A stretch of DNA of 64,000 nucleotides from Bacillota bacterium (GCA_023418475.1 JAEZZO010000029.1:124001-188000), one strand, 5' to 3'. Positions 25,779 through 35,872 are shown, numbered from the stretch's first letter. Translations and numbers: made by a program. The notes: a model not told the origin generated them from the letters alone.

Positions 25779-28700
25779 TTATACTTCTAACCTGCCCGCA
25801 ATACAATCTCTAAGAAGGCAGTCAAGATTTGGATTATACTTTATCCTTCCGCATATAATAAGACTTATTGCAAATAAGTTCCCTTTCCCAATTGAAAACT
25901 GCTTTACAAAGGGAAGCTTCTTTTTTCTTCCCTTGACCTTGTCAAAGCCCTTCTTCTCATATGTATAAAGCAAATCTTTGCCTTCCTGGTTACTGATAAT
26001 ACTTCTCTCAGATAAAATATCAATATAGTCCGCTTCTCTGTTATAAAGCATCGCAAGCTGATATTGCTCAAGCGCTTTATCCGAGGCAGCAAAGAACACG
26101 CTCTGGCACTTTGCCGTCCAAAGTCTTATTTTTCCCACAGTGATCTCCTCTTCCTGCTGCAAAAGAACAAGAACATTTCTTCCCTCTTCAATCAATCGAT
26201 ACAGACGCTCCCCATCGATCTTGCTGTAATCCGAGAGGATAATGGTATCTGCTGTCTCATAATTTTCTTCCCTAGTGCATCCAAGCTGCTGTACTATCTG
26301 GACTGCTTCCGATCCAATGCAGCTCACTCTGCTGTCCATTGCTATCACTCTTTCGTCAGGATAAACTATATATTCCAGGCTTTCCCCATTGATATACCTG
26401 CCTTCGCGATCAATGATACATGCCTTGTATTTCATAATCGTTTTTTCTTTACAATCGGGTACAATAAGCTTTACATATCCCGCCAATACAGCATCAACTT
26501 CCTGAACCCGTCCCGTCAATGCATAGCTGCCGACCATACTGCCCTTCATTTGCACCTCAACCAATATGGTTACCTGCACTTCTTTTGGCAAATCATTTAA
26601 TAACCACACCTCGGTGGTAAGCTCTTCACCGCTGTATACACAGGCTCTGTCACTGCGCAGATTGACCCGCAGCAAAACCAAAGAGTCAGCATAGGCAAAG
26701 TAAGCAGGCTTAGGGATCCGGTCAAACCCGACAATGGTTTTCATCCAGCCTGACGGCCATGCATCTATTAACAGATGAATTGCAGTCTGATTAATATAAT
26801 CCGCACGCCTGCGGAAGGCATCAGTCATTAACCTGGTAGCCCTTGCCTGATGCTGCTGACTTTCCCTAACCCACTCCTCCATTGTATTTTGCTCCGCAAA
26901 CCAGTCACCATGCAGGGCATTGGTCTGCGCACGGACAATTTTGTCTGGTATCCAGCTTCCGTCTTCCTCGAGGGTAAGCCACTGCTTGGGATAGAAGTTG
27001 TACATTACCGCAAGATGATCCAGACCCTCCGTGCCATATTCTCCGCAGCCTGTCATATAACCTTCCTTTACAGCAGGCAGATATCCCCGGTGAAGCTTCC
27101 CAAACGGCATGGCATGGTTCGTATACCACATCGTATAGCAGTGAAAATCCGGCATTCCCTCCTGTGTCGGAGGATCATAATCCCCTTCCACATTTTTTAT
27201 CACACGGTCAGGATTTACAATGTAAATTACTCTACGTGCCGCACAAAAGAAGGCTTCCAGCTCATCCCGGAACATATGCCTGTGCCCCTTCGTCACAAAG
27301 CGTTTGTCCGCATTGCTGGAAGGATCTCCCGTTCTTCTGATTGCCATCGCCTCATTGATAAAGGATACCATAATGGAGGATGGATGGGATCGGATCAGCT
27401 TTTCCATTTCCTCTACCTGCCTGATGGCTTCACAGGTCTGATTTCTTCTTAAAAATGCAAAAAGAGGAAAATCGGTCTGGTGCATAAGTCCAAGCCTATC
27501 CAGGTAATCATAAATCTCCTCCTGCACCGGTCTTTGTGTTATCCGAATATAATTCATATGGCACATCTTAGCAATTAAAATATCATCGATCAGCTGACTA
27601 AAGTCATTTTTCATGACACATTGCTGCAAATGGCCCATTTCATTTGCTCCCCGCAGTATAACCGGCCGGTTGTTCAAATAAAACCTTCCCCTCGGACTGC
27701 TCTGCGCATCACTGATAAATTTACGCATGCCAAAGCTTCTAACTCTGTTATTGACGAGGCATCCCTCTTTCGAAAGACTTGCTACCGCCGCGTATAAATA
27801 AGGCGTTTCACCCTCCCAAAGCCGGTAGTCCGCCATATTAATATAATACCGGTACTCATTCTTTCCAATTCCTATATACTTTAAGTCAAACTGACTGACG
27901 GCGGCTTCCTTCCCGTCAAAGTTCGCCGGTTTTACCGATACTTCAAGCTGATATTCCTGTACTATCTCATTGCTATAATTGGTAATACCTATTCGAAGCT
28001 CCACATAATTAAGGTCAATGTTTGGTCTGACAAAGATATCATCCATATAGACAAATGGACGGTATTCGACCGTTACCTTTCCGAAGATTCCGGCTCCCGG
28101 AGGACTATGGTGCCATCCTGTGTCGGGATCATCCCAGCCCGGTCCATGTGCAGCGTATATTTTGTCCCCATCCAGAACAGGACCTTCTCCCAGAATGGGA
28201 ATATCATTTTGAACCTCTACCACCAGATCATTTTCCTCCATAAGGAAACGGCTGATCTCAAATTCAAAAGGAGCAAAGAAGCCTTCATGCTGCCCAACAA
28301 AATTTCCGTTCAGGTAAATTAGAGCCTTATAATCAACACATTGAAAACGAAGAACCGCTCTTTCGCATTCTCCCATTCTTTCCGCCCGAAAGGAGGTTCT
28401 ATAATATGCGCGCCACTTTCCCTGCTCTCCGGCAGGTCCCCGGTAATCCGGTATTTGTACGGACTGCCAGGAAGCAGTATTCCGGGAAAGTCCGGTAAAT
28501 ATTTCTTCCGGCTTAAGATATCTAAAATCAAACTTTTTGAGCTCTGTTACCGTAACTGTCCGCGGGATGGAGATACGGTTCTCCAGATAAGGCTTATAAT
28601 AATCTCGTAAACGGCGAAGCTCTTCTTCGAACTCCATAAGGCGCTCCTGATAATCCTTATGGGCCACTTCAAATTCTTCCCGTGGAAATGCTTCTTGCGT

Positions 28701-28808
28701 TGTCTCAAAATATCTCGATTCAAATTGTCTGGGTGGTTTTTCTCTGCCCTCTTGTAGGGCAGGATGCTTTGTCATTGCAATTTCAGCAAAAAAATCATGA
28801 TTTTCCAT
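25779..28808 (-). CDS. GH2 family glycosidase (beta-galactosidase/beta-glucuronidase-like)
   Basis: This 1009-residue enzyme starts with about 80 residues of helical leader. A sugar-binding beta-sandwich (jelly roll, residues 90-250) and an Ig-like domain (250-360) follow. The barrel has acid/base Glu486 in FINEAMAI and nucleophile candidate Glu590 in GCGEYGTEG. A long C-terminal beta region completes it. No signal peptide. Specificity within GH2 is not readable with confidence; beta-glucuronidase or beta-galactosidase activity fits the island. It is 26 bp downstream of the second permease gene and followed by the esterase, implying one operon. Confidence 0.9.
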   Translation of the reverse strand: MENHDFFAEIAMTKHPALQEGREKPPRQFESRYFETTQEAFPREEFEVAHKDYQERLMEFEEELRRLRDYYKPYLENRISIPRTVTVTELKKFDFRYLKPEEIFTGLSRNTASWQSVQIPDYRGPAGEQGKWRAYYRTSFRAERMGECERAVLRFQCVDYKALIYLNGNFVGQHEGFFAPFEFEISRFLMEENDLVVEVQNDIPILGEGPVLDGDKIYAAHGPGWDDPDTGWHHSPPGAGIFGKVTVEYRPFVYMDDIFVRPNIDLNYVELRIGITNYSNEIVQEYQLEVSVKPANFDGKEAAVSQFDLKYIGIGKNEYRYYINMADYRLWEGETPYLYAAVASLSKEGCLVNNRVRSFGMRKFISDAQSSPRGRFYLNNRPVILRGANEMGHLQQCVMKNDFSQLIDDILIAKMCHMNYIRITQRPVQEEIYDYLDRLGLMHQTDFPLFAFLRRNQTCEAIRQVEEMEKLIRSHPSSIMVSFINEAMAIRRTGDPSSNADKRFVTKGHRHMFRDELEAFFCAARRVIYIVNPDRVIKNVEGDYDPPTQEGMPDFHCYTMWYTNHAMPFGKLHRGYLPAVKEGYMTGCGEYGTEGLDHLAVMYNFYPKQWLTLEEDGSWIPDKIVRAQTNALHGDWFAEQNTMEEWVRESQQHQARATRLMTDAFRRRADYINQTAIHLLIDAWPSGWMKTIVGFDRIPKPAYFAYADSLVLLRVNLRSDRACVYSGEELTTEVWLLNDLPKEVQVTILVEVQMKGSMVGSYALTGRVQEVDAVLAGYVKLIVPDCKEKTIMKYKACIIDREGRYINGESLEYIVYPDERVIAMDSRVSCIGSEAVQIVQQLGCTREENYETADTIILSDYSKIDGERLYRLIEEGRNVLVLLQQEEEITVGKIRLWTAKCQSVFFAASDKALEQYQLAMLYNREADYIDILSERSIISNQEGKDLLYTYEKKGFDKVKGRKKKLPFVKQFSIGKGNLFAISLIICGRIKYNPNLDCLLRDCIAGRLEV

Positions 28809-28834
28809 CCTATGGCTTCCTTCCTAATGAACCT

Positions 28835-29752
28835 TTAACCCTTAACTGCTCCAATCATAATTCCTTTTACAAAGTATCTCTGGAAAAGCGGATACACCAT
28901 AAGTATTGGAAGAATCGTCACCATGCAAATCGTATACTGGATTGTCAGCGGTGTTAATATCGTAGACAGATCATTGTTTGCCATTACGGAGGGATCATTT
29001 CTCATAATTTCAGCCAAAGCATTGGCCTGGTTTAAATATTGGTACAATACATACTGCAGTGTGAACAGAGCTTTATTTTGTATGTATAAAACAGTATCCA
29101 TAAAATTATTCCATTGGCCGACTGCCGAGAAAATCGCAACCGTGGCCAGGATTGGCTTTGATAACGGAAGGATCAGCTTTAAGTACCTCACAAGATAGCC
29201 CGCGCCATCTATTTCCGCCGATTCCTCAAGGGATTGCGGCAGGGATTCTATATACGTTTTACATAATATCAAATTAAACGGTGTTACGACTGCCGGTAAA
29301 ATATAAACCCAAAAGGTATTATAGATATGGATTGATTTATAGGTCAAGAACGTAGGGATAACACCCGCACTAAAATACATGGTAGCTATCACATAACGGT
29401 ACCAGAATTTCCGGTGCCAAAATTCCTGTCTGGTAAATGCGTATGCCGGAAATGAAGCTGCAACAATGGCAAACAGGGTACCCAGTACAGTTCTTGCAAG
29501 CGATACGAAAGCCGCAGGTCCAATTGTGTCCAGCTTTAAGACACTGATATAATTTTGAAAATGAATTCCTTGGGGGAAAATCGAAATTTTTCCCGTAGTA
29601 ACCAAATTATTATCACTGATTGTGTTGATAAAGATATAATAAAACGGAAATATACAAACGATTGTAAACAGGAAAAAGAAAACATAGATCGCTATGTCAA
29701 ACAGCCATTCTGATTTTGTTTTTCTCTTTTTTATTTTTCTTACCTTATTCAT
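28835..29752 (-). CDS. ABC sugar permease, LplC/YtcP type
   Basis: Six transmembrane segments are visible. The cytoplasmic EAA loop reads ESLPQSLEESAEIDGAGYLVRYLKLILPLSKP, the ATPase-docking motif of sugar permeases. The C-terminus (PLFQRYFVKGIMIGAVKG) is the family's standard ending. It pairs with the permease gene 107 bp upstream and with the binding protein at 22569. Confidence 0.94.
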   Translation of the reverse strand: MNKVRKIKKRKTKSEWLFDIAIYVFFFLFTIVCIFPFYYIFINTISDNNLVTTGKISIFPQGIHFQNYISVLKLDTIGPAAFVSLARTVLGTLFAIVAASFPAYAFTRQEFWHRKFWYRYVIATMYFSAGVIPTFLTYKSIHIYNTFWVYILPAVVTPFNLILCKTYIESLPQSLEESAEIDGAGYLVRYLKLILPLSKPILATVAIFSAVGQWNNFMDTVLYIQNKALFTLQYVLYQYLNQANALAEIMRNDPSVMANNDLSTILTPLTIQYTICMVTILPILMVYPLFQRYFVKGIMIGAVKG

Positions 29753-29859
29753 AGTATAACCAAACCTTTCTGCAAAACCTGCAGGTTTTCTCTAACAGGT
29801 ATTTGCTTAAGCAATCTCTATTTGTATTTTATCACCGGCATCCTGCCAGCTATTAGTTT

Positions 29860-30804
29860 CTAGAAGATGGACGATCCACGAATTCGCTTTGACAATCCGT
29901 TTGCGCTAAATACAAGCAGCAGGCTCACAACTGATTTCCACATACCAATTGAAGTTGCATAGGATATATTTCCCAACCGAAGGCCATTATTGTATACATA
30001 TAAATCCAGTACCTCAATATAATCCTTCGTCATAGCATTGGAAAATACCATATACTGGTCCAGTCCGTTATTAACGATATTACCAATTTGTAAGACAAAC
30101 AGTACAAAAAAGGTCGGAATCAAATGTGGAATTGTAATTCTCCACATTTTAGAAAATCTGCCGGCTCCATCCATCTCTGCTGCCTCATAGATTTCAGCAT
30201 CAATTGACGTAATTGCTGATATATACATAATGGCACTCCAGCCTAAGCCCTTCCATAAATGATAGCCAAGCATCTTTAGCCACATATGGCTTGAATCCGC
30301 CAAATAGTTAATCGGTTTTTCAAGGACTCCCCAATTGACCAGTAAATGATTGATCAGGCCGTCATTCGACAATAAGGAAAAGAATGCGGAATATACTAAT
30401 ACCCAGCTGATAAAATGTGGTATCGTGGTTAATGTCTGAACTGCTTTGCGAAATCTCACGTTACTGATTTCAGATAGAAATACAGCAAAAAACATTGGTA
30501 ATATCATTGCCAGTAAATACAACAGATTGATTCCCAGTGTATTCTCCATCACTCTTATAAATTGTCCCCGCAGAACAGCATTTTTAAAGGGCATTGTAAA
30601 CCATTTGAGACCTATAAAGGCGGAATCAGCAAGGGATACTCCCGGTTTGAAATCAAAGAACGCATAGGTCCATCCCAGTAAGGGAACATATGCAAATATA
30701 AAGATACCAAGTAACACTGGCAATGTAAGCAAGAATAACCGAAAACCGGCTTTCTCTCTTGGACTTTTAACCTTTGCAGATTGTTTTTTTTGTGTTGTTT
30801 TCAT
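29860..30804 (-). CDS. ABC sugar permease, LplB/YteP type
   Basis: A basic N-terminus is followed by six transmembrane segments, with the EAA loop IDAEIYEAAEMDGAGRFSKMWRITIPHL and the C-terminal VNRLSKRIRG-like ending typical of LplB-type subunits. GGAGAAAG precedes the ATG. It is the first gene of the permease-permease-GH2-CE15 unit, with a 372-bp upstream region that contains the kinase terminator but no promoter I can place confidently. Confidence 0.94.
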   Translation of the reverse strand: MKTTQKKQSAKVKSPREKAGFRLFLLTLPVLLGIFIFAYVPLLGWTYAFFDFKPGVSLADSAFIGLKWFTMPFKNAVLRGQFIRVMENTLGINLLYLLAMILPMFFAVFLSEISNVRFRKAVQTLTTIPHFISWVLVYSAFFSLLSNDGLINHLLVNWGVLEKPINYLADSSHMWLKMLGYHLWKGLGWSAIMYISAITSIDAEIYEAAEMDGAGRFSKMWRITIPHLIPTFFVLFVLQIGNIVNNGLDQYMVFSNAMTKDYIEVLDLYVYNNGLRLGNISYATSIGMWKSVVSLLLVFSANGLSKRIRGSSIF

Positions 30805-31070
30805 TCACTTTCTCCTTTTTTGTATGAAACCTGATTGCAAAACAATATACATGTCCTTTCTGTGCACAATAATCCTATTTTCAAGTTTTGCAATCACTTG
30901 ATAGAACCTGATAACGCGGCACAATGACATCCGGATGCATACGAAATAATAAATTCTTCTTGTTTTATTATAAAATTAATACGTTTCGTGGTATATAATA
31001 CTTATTATAAAATATTGCACTTTTTACTTTTATTTTGATTTATTTGAAAATTTCTCATAATTAGGAGAAT

Positions 31071-31128
31071 AGAACAAAGAAAGGAGCCTTTGTTCTATAG
31101 CCTAACGGCTATCTCGCAAAGCTCCTTT
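31071..31128 (-). terminator. Terminator after the YesM-like kinase with alternative hairpin
   Basis: On the minus strand AAAGGAGC-TTTG pairs with CAAA-G-GCTCCTTT around an inner ATAGCC/GGCTAT hairpin and is followed by CTTTGTTCT, giving a terminator. The same downstream arm can instead pair in a perfect 9-bp hairpin (AGAACAAAG with CTTTGTTCT), which excludes the first. The rest of the 30805-31176 gap is AT-rich and shows nothing further. Confidence 0.6.
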
Positions 31129-31176
31129 TACTTACCTGGTGTGGTGTAAGGGATTTTATTTTTTGAAAATATTATA

Positions 31177-33027
31177 CTATTCTCTATTTTCTGTTTGATT
31201 TTTCTGGATCAGCTTCGTGGATAAAACCGGTGGAAACAAAATGGTTACTTTAAAGCCGGCGTCATCCACGCCTGTATCCGGAAATATGCCGTATTGATCT
31301 CCAAATACAATTTTCAAACGGCTGTTGACATTAGCCATGGCAAAGCCCTTTGTCTCATTGTTTTTAAAAACCTTTCGCTGTATTTTATTCTTAAGCTCTT
31401 CCAGCTCCTCAGGCCTTATGGTAAATCCATTGTTTTGCAGGGTTAAACATATTAGTGCTTCACCGTCCTGCTCCACAAGACTTCCCGTTATTTCAAAATA
31501 ATTATCCTCACATTTTGAATCTATTCCATGTACAAAATAATTTTCAATCAAGGGCTGCAGTGTATTCTTTGGCAAGCCGTAAGCATACAGTGTGGTTGGT
31601 ACGGAAAAGTCATATTCAAAGTTCTGGAAACGGTATTGATACAGAAACATTAAATTCTCACACTGCTCCAATTCCTCTCCGATTGAAACATATAAATCAC
31701 GATGCATCTGATTTCTATAAATCTTCGAAAGCAATACGATCATTTGTGAGGCTTCCTCTTTTTCTCCCTGCAGAATCTGCACCCGGATCATTTCTAGGGT
31801 ATTATAGAGAAAATGGGGATTGATACTCGATTGCAGCGCATAAAGCTCCGCCTGCTTCTGCGCAAGTTCATAGACATAGGACTGCTCCACATTCTTTTTC
31901 AATTCCTGGCACATTCGGTTAAAGCCATTAATGATCTGGGCAAATTCGTCCTGTGATTTCACTGGAGGAATTCGATAATCCAGATTGTTCGATCCGATTT
32001 TATTCATACCCTTTTGAATTATTTTGAGCTTTTTCTCTGTGCTGTAATAAGTCATTATGTAAAGGATGATTGCAAAGCAACAGATCAGGACGGCAAATAA
32101 TAAAATTAGTCCTGAGGTATATCCAATCTGTTTACCTGATTTCTCTACCTGATAGGTTACATAATAACCATATCGACCATTATAAATGGAAGAGGTATAA
32201 TACAGTTTCTGATTTAATTTCCTAGTTTCAGTCGGCAGTGTAATAACCTTATTCGTCTCTTTATTCATATTATTTCTTATCAAATCCTTCCCGGCAAGGT
32301 AGTCATCTCCAGACGAACGAAACCAGATTGCTCCCTCCGAGCTTATAATACTGAATAAAGAATCCGCTGCCAAGTACTGATTATTTATTGCTTCCAGCAA
32401 TTCAGAGGTCGGATATAGAAGAACAATCTGACCTACCAGATCATCGTACTGTCCGAAATCACTATAAATTTTACCGGTCATCCCATAAATATGGGTAGAG
32501 GGTTTGGTAAAATTCTTGCTCATGAAGCTGAGTACACGATCACCGATCACTGATTTATCCGTGGGAAAAATATCTGTAATGCTCTCCTGTGTTGCAAGAG
32601 TACTCATAGATTTATATTTTTTGTTGAAATGATACAGTTTTTGTGTCCGCTGTGAATACAGTAAGATACCGACACATTTTGAATCTCTTTCACAAATATT
32701 TATCATAATTTTACTAACATTGCTTTTTATTTTATTATCCGTCTGATATAAATTTTCATCCTTTAAGAACTTGCACAGATCATTATAACCTGAGGCACTG
32801 GTAATAAGGCTATAAAAGGAATTATAGAGATTTTTATTCTTCTCTTCGAAAACACTTTGTAAATTATATAATGCTATATCATATTTCTTAATATATTCAT
32901 TTCTTTCATATCGCATGGTAAGCTGACTCATCAGTATTGCTAATATCAATGATACAGAGCCTAATACCACGCTGCAAATTAAAAGCATTTTTGAATAAAA
33001 TCCTTTAAAATGTAATCTTCTCTTCAT
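31177..33027 (-). CDS. YesM-like sensor histidine kinase
   Basis: It has an N-terminal transmembrane helix (about residues 12-35), an extracytoplasmic sensor of about 270 residues, a second transmembrane helix (LILLFAVLICCFAIILYIMTY), HAMP and a His_kinase module with INPHFLYNTLEMIRVQI. A degenerate HATPase domain has GFAMANVNSRLKIVFG as G-box. This is the LytS/YesM class that responds to plant polysaccharide fragments, with an AraC-type partner (here at 20957). A GTG 30 nt upstream opens the same frame, but GAAGGCGAAGGAG favours the ATG at 33027. It is probably transcribed alone, flanked by terminators. Confidence 0.92.
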   Translation of the reverse strand: MKRRLHFKGFYSKMLLICSVVLGSVSLILAILMSQLTMRYERNEYIKKYDIALYNLQSVFEEKNKNLYNSFYSLITSASGYNDLCKFLKDENLYQTDNKIKSNVSKIMINICERDSKCVGILLYSQRTQKLYHFNKKYKSMSTLATQESITDIFPTDKSVIGDRVLSFMSKNFTKPSTHIYGMTGKIYSDFGQYDDLVGQIVLLYPTSELLEAINNQYLAADSLFSIISSEGAIWFRSSGDDYLAGKDLIRNNMNKETNKVITLPTETRKLNQKLYYTSSIYNGRYGYYVTYQVEKSGKQIGYTSGLILLFAVLICCFAIILYIMTYYSTEKKLKIIQKGMNKIGSNNLDYRIPPVKSQDEFAQIINGFNRMCQELKKNVEQSYVYELAQKQAELYALQSSINPHFLYNTLEMIRVQILQGEKEEASQMIVLLSKIYRNQMHRDLYVSIGEELEQCENLMFLYQYRFQNFEYDFSVPTTLYAYGLPKNTLQPLIENYFVHGIDSKCEDNYFEITGSLVEQDGEALICLTLQNNGFTIRPEELEELKNKIQRKVFKNNETKGFAMANVNSRLKIVFGDQYGIFPDTGVDDAGFKVTILFPPVLSTKLIQKNQTENRE

Positions 33028-33110
33028 CTTCTCCTTCGCCTTCGTTCCACCGCTCACAGCGGTAACTTATACCTATTCATTCCCCTTCTTATTACTATAG
33101 CACATCTTTG

Positions 33111-33160
33111 CAAAAAGATAGGAACATCTCCGCATATATAATGTTAAAAGATGTTCCTAT
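33111..33160 (-). terminator. Terminator of the rnr-smpB operon
   Basis: Perfect 12-bp arms (ATAGGAACATCT and complement, 33118-33160) with a 19-nt loop are followed on the minus strand by CTTTTTG. It lies about 110 nt after smpB, so transcription of smpB does not normally continue into the sugar island or towards ssrA. Confidence 0.85.
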
Positions 33161-33271
33161 TCTAATATAAAATAAATCAAATAAAGATAAGATGCCGCAA
33201 GTCAGATTTATACTATCCGTAAGACGACGCTATCTTGGCACCGCTCTAAAATTTATTTTTATTTCGCAGCA

Positions 33272-33736
33272 TTAATACAAATTTTTGACCTTAAAATCCT
33301 TCTCTGCTTCTCTTCGCATATCCTTCTTCGCAATATCCTCTCTCTTATCATAGAGCTTTTTACCTCGTGCGAGCCCAATTTCAAGCTTTACCAAGCTGCC
33401 TTTAAAATAAACCTGTAGCGGGACAAGTGTATATCCCTTTGTTACTAGCTTCCCGAGTATCTTATTAATCTCATACTTATGAAGCAGCAGCTTTCGAACC
33501 CTAAGAGGATCCTTATTGAAAATATTACCTTTCTCATAAGGGCTGATATGCATACTATAAATATATACTTCACCGTTTTGTATGCGTAGAAAGGATTCCT
33601 TTACGCTGCATTTTCCCATACGCAGGGATTTGACTTCTGTTCCGTGTAATGCGATGCCCGCCTCGTACTTTTCTTCTATAAAATAGTCAAAGTACGCCTT
33701 TTTATTGTTCGCGACTAATTTAATCTTTTCCCCCAC
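33272..33736 (-). CDS. smpB: SsrA-binding protein SmpB
   Basis: This 154-residue protein has the SmpB fold and landmarks: NKKAYFDYFIEEKYEAGIALHGTEVKSLR, LLLHKYEINKILG and the basic C-terminal tail (GKKLYDKREDIAKKDMRRE) that enters the ribosomal mRNA channel. It binds tmRNA and delivers it to stalled ribosomes. It directly abuts rnr (1-bp spacing), a conserved pairing because RNase R degrades the faulty mRNAs. Its RNA partner is 30 kb further along the same strand. Confidence 0.98.
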   Translation of the reverse strand: MGEKIKLVANNKKAYFDYFIEEKYEAGIALHGTEVKSLRMGKCSVKESFLRIQNGEVYIYSMHISPYEKGNIFNKDPLRVRKLLLHKYEINKILGKLVTKGYTLVPLQVYFKGSLVKLEIGLARGKKLYDKREDIAKKDMRREAEKDFKVKNLY

Positions 33737-35872
33737 TTAATCCTCTACCTCCATAAGGGCAAAATCAATGGTTCTCATAATTTTATCGGCATTTAACACC
33801 TCAACCGTTACCTTCTGCCCTAATTTATATATTTTTTTGGTGTGTTCTCCTATCATTTGATAATGCTCTTCATCATAGATATAATAATCATCCTGCATTT
33901 CACTGACGCGGACCATACCCTCGATCGTATTGGGAAGTTCAACAAACATGCCCCAGGAGGTTACTCCTGAGATAACACCCTCAAAGGTTTCACCGATATG
34001 CTCTATCATATATTCCACCTTCTTAAGCTTCTCCACCTCTCGCTCCGCTTCATCTGCCCTGCGCTCTGTTTTGCTGGAATGATCAGCTACCTCATTTAAT
34101 ATTTTCTCGTAATGAGCACGTCTATTTTCTCCAAGCTTTCCGTTTAGGTTTTCTTTAATGATCCGGTGGATCTGAAGATCCGGATAGCGGCGAATCGGAG
34201 AAGTAAAGTGACAGTAGTACTTGGCGGATAATCCGAAATGACCTGTATTTGCAACTGTATACTTAGCCTGCTTCATCGAACGCAGGGTTAAGCGGCTAAT
34301 CAGAGCTTCCTCCGGCGTATCCTCCACCTTAATTAATAGTTTCTGTAATTCCTTCGGGTGTATTTCTTCCTGGCCGATTTTTAAGCTATAACCAAAATTA
34401 TTAATAAAAATAGCCAATTTTCTTATTTTCTCCTCATCAGGATTATCATGAGTACGGTATACAAACGGAATTTCCTGCCAGAAGAAGTCCTCTGCTATTG
34501 TTTCATTGGCAATCAGCATAAATTCCTCTATGATTTTGGTAGCCTTATTTCTTTCATAAGGCTTAATTTCGATTGGTTTTCCCTTACTATTGACGATAAT
34601 CTTACTCTCAGGAAAATCAAAATTAATAGAACCTCTCTTGTGTCTTCTTTCCCGAAGCACTTCTGCTAACTCCTGCATCAGAAGAAACATCGGAACAAAA
34701 TCTTCATATTCCTTTTTTACTTCTTCATCATTATCATCCACTATTTTTGCAACATTGGTATAGGTCATCCGACGGTCCGATTTTATTACGGTTTCTGCAA
34801 TTTTATGTCCAACTACGTTTCCTTTAGAATCGATATCCATAAAACAGCTTAAGGCCAGTCGATCCACTCCTGGATTTAAGGAACAGATACCGTTTGAAAG
34901 CTTATGAGGCAGCATCGGTATAACGCGATCTACCAGATATACACTGGTTCCCCTCTTTAAAGCCTCTTTATCCAGTGGGATACCTTCCCTCACATAATGT
35001 GTCACATCCGCAATGTGTACTCCAAGGTGATAAAGCTCTCCTTCCTTGGAAATACTAATGGCATCGTCCAAATCCTTGGCATCCTCTCCATCAATTGTAA
35101 CGGTTTGGATATCCCTGATATCCAGGCGACTTACCAATTCTTTCGGATCAATTTCCTCCGGGACATTATCGAGTGTTCTCATTACCTCCGCCGGAAATTC
35201 TACCGGTAAATCATATGCCCTGACTACAGACATAATATCCACACCTGGGTCATTGACATGTCCAAGAATCTCAATTATTCTGCCTTCCGGACTCTGTGTC
35301 TGATCACCGAAATTGATGATTTTTACAACTACCTTATGCCCGGTAACCGCTCCTTTGGTATGTTCCTTAGGGATAAAAATATCCTTTGCAAATTTCTGAT
35401 TGTCAGGTAGCACAAATCCAAAATTTTTACTTTTTTCAAAGGTTCCGACAATTTCGTTTTTTCCTCGCTCAATAATACTGATTACTGCGCCTTCTTTACG
35501 CTTGCCTGTCTGTTCCTCTTTAATCACAATTGCTACCTTATCACCATGAAGCGCACCATTTGTTGCTTCACCGGGAATGAAGATATCTTCGTTCTCTCCT
35601 TCCATAATTACAAAACCAAAACCCTTTTGCGTTCCTGAAAAAGTACCAATCTTAACATCATCACCGGGTCTCTTATATCGTCCCTGTGTATCCATAAAAA
35701 TACTACCCTTTGTTATAAGCTGATCCAGGGTTGACTTTAACTCATTCTTTGCACTCTTTGGCACCTGCAGGAAACCTACTAATTCCTTAAAACGCATCGG
35801 CTTGTATTCCTTACTGGAAAACAGTTCTTCCAGCATAGCCTTTTTTTCTTCCATTCTATCATTATCTTCCAT
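33737..35872 (-). CDS. rnr: Ribonuclease R
   Basis: At 711 residues it is a standard clostridial RNase R. It has an N-terminal winged helix, two cold-shock domains (GFGFVIMEGENEDIFIP and NFGFVLPDNQKFAKDIFIP), the RNB nuclease domain with the aspartate cluster in DGEDAKDLDDAISI, and a C-terminal S1 domain (FEGVISGVTSWGMFVEL). It is a processive 3'-5' exonuclease that digests structured RNA and works with tmRNA-SmpB quality control. Transcribed from a TGG-extended TATACT candidate at 35979-35984 just after the secG terminator. Confidence 0.97.
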   Translation of the reverse strand: MEDNDRMEEKKAMLEELFSSKEYKPMRFKELVGFLQVPKSAKNELKSTLDQLITKGSIFMDTQGRYKRPGDDVKIGTFSGTQKGFGFVIMEGENEDIFIPGEATNGALHGDKVAIVIKEEQTGKRKEGAVISIIERGKNEIVGTFEKSKNFGFVLPDNQKFAKDIFIPKEHTKGAVTGHKVVVKIINFGDQTQSPEGRIIEILGHVNDPGVDIMSVVRAYDLPVEFPAEVMRTLDNVPEEIDPKELVSRLDIRDIQTVTIDGEDAKDLDDAISISKEGELYHLGVHIADVTHYVREGIPLDKEALKRGTSVYLVDRVIPMLPHKLSNGICSLNPGVDRLALSCFMDIDSKGNVVGHKIAETVIKSDRRMTYTNVAKIVDDNDEEVKKEYEDFVPMFLLMQELAEVLRERRHKRGSINFDFPESKIIVNSKGKPIEIKPYERNKATKIIEEFMLIANETIAEDFFWQEIPFVYRTHDNPDEEKIRKLAIFINNFGYSLKIGQEEIHPKELQKLLIKVEDTPEEALISRLTLRSMKQAKYTVANTGHFGLSAKYYCHFTSPIRRYPDLQIHRIIKENLNGKLGENRRAHYEKILNEVADHSSKTERRADEAEREVEKLKKVEYMIEHIGETFEGVISGVTSWGMFVELPNTIEGMVRVSEMQDDYYIYDEEHYQMIGEHTKKIYKLGQKVTVEVLNADKIMRTIDFALMEVED

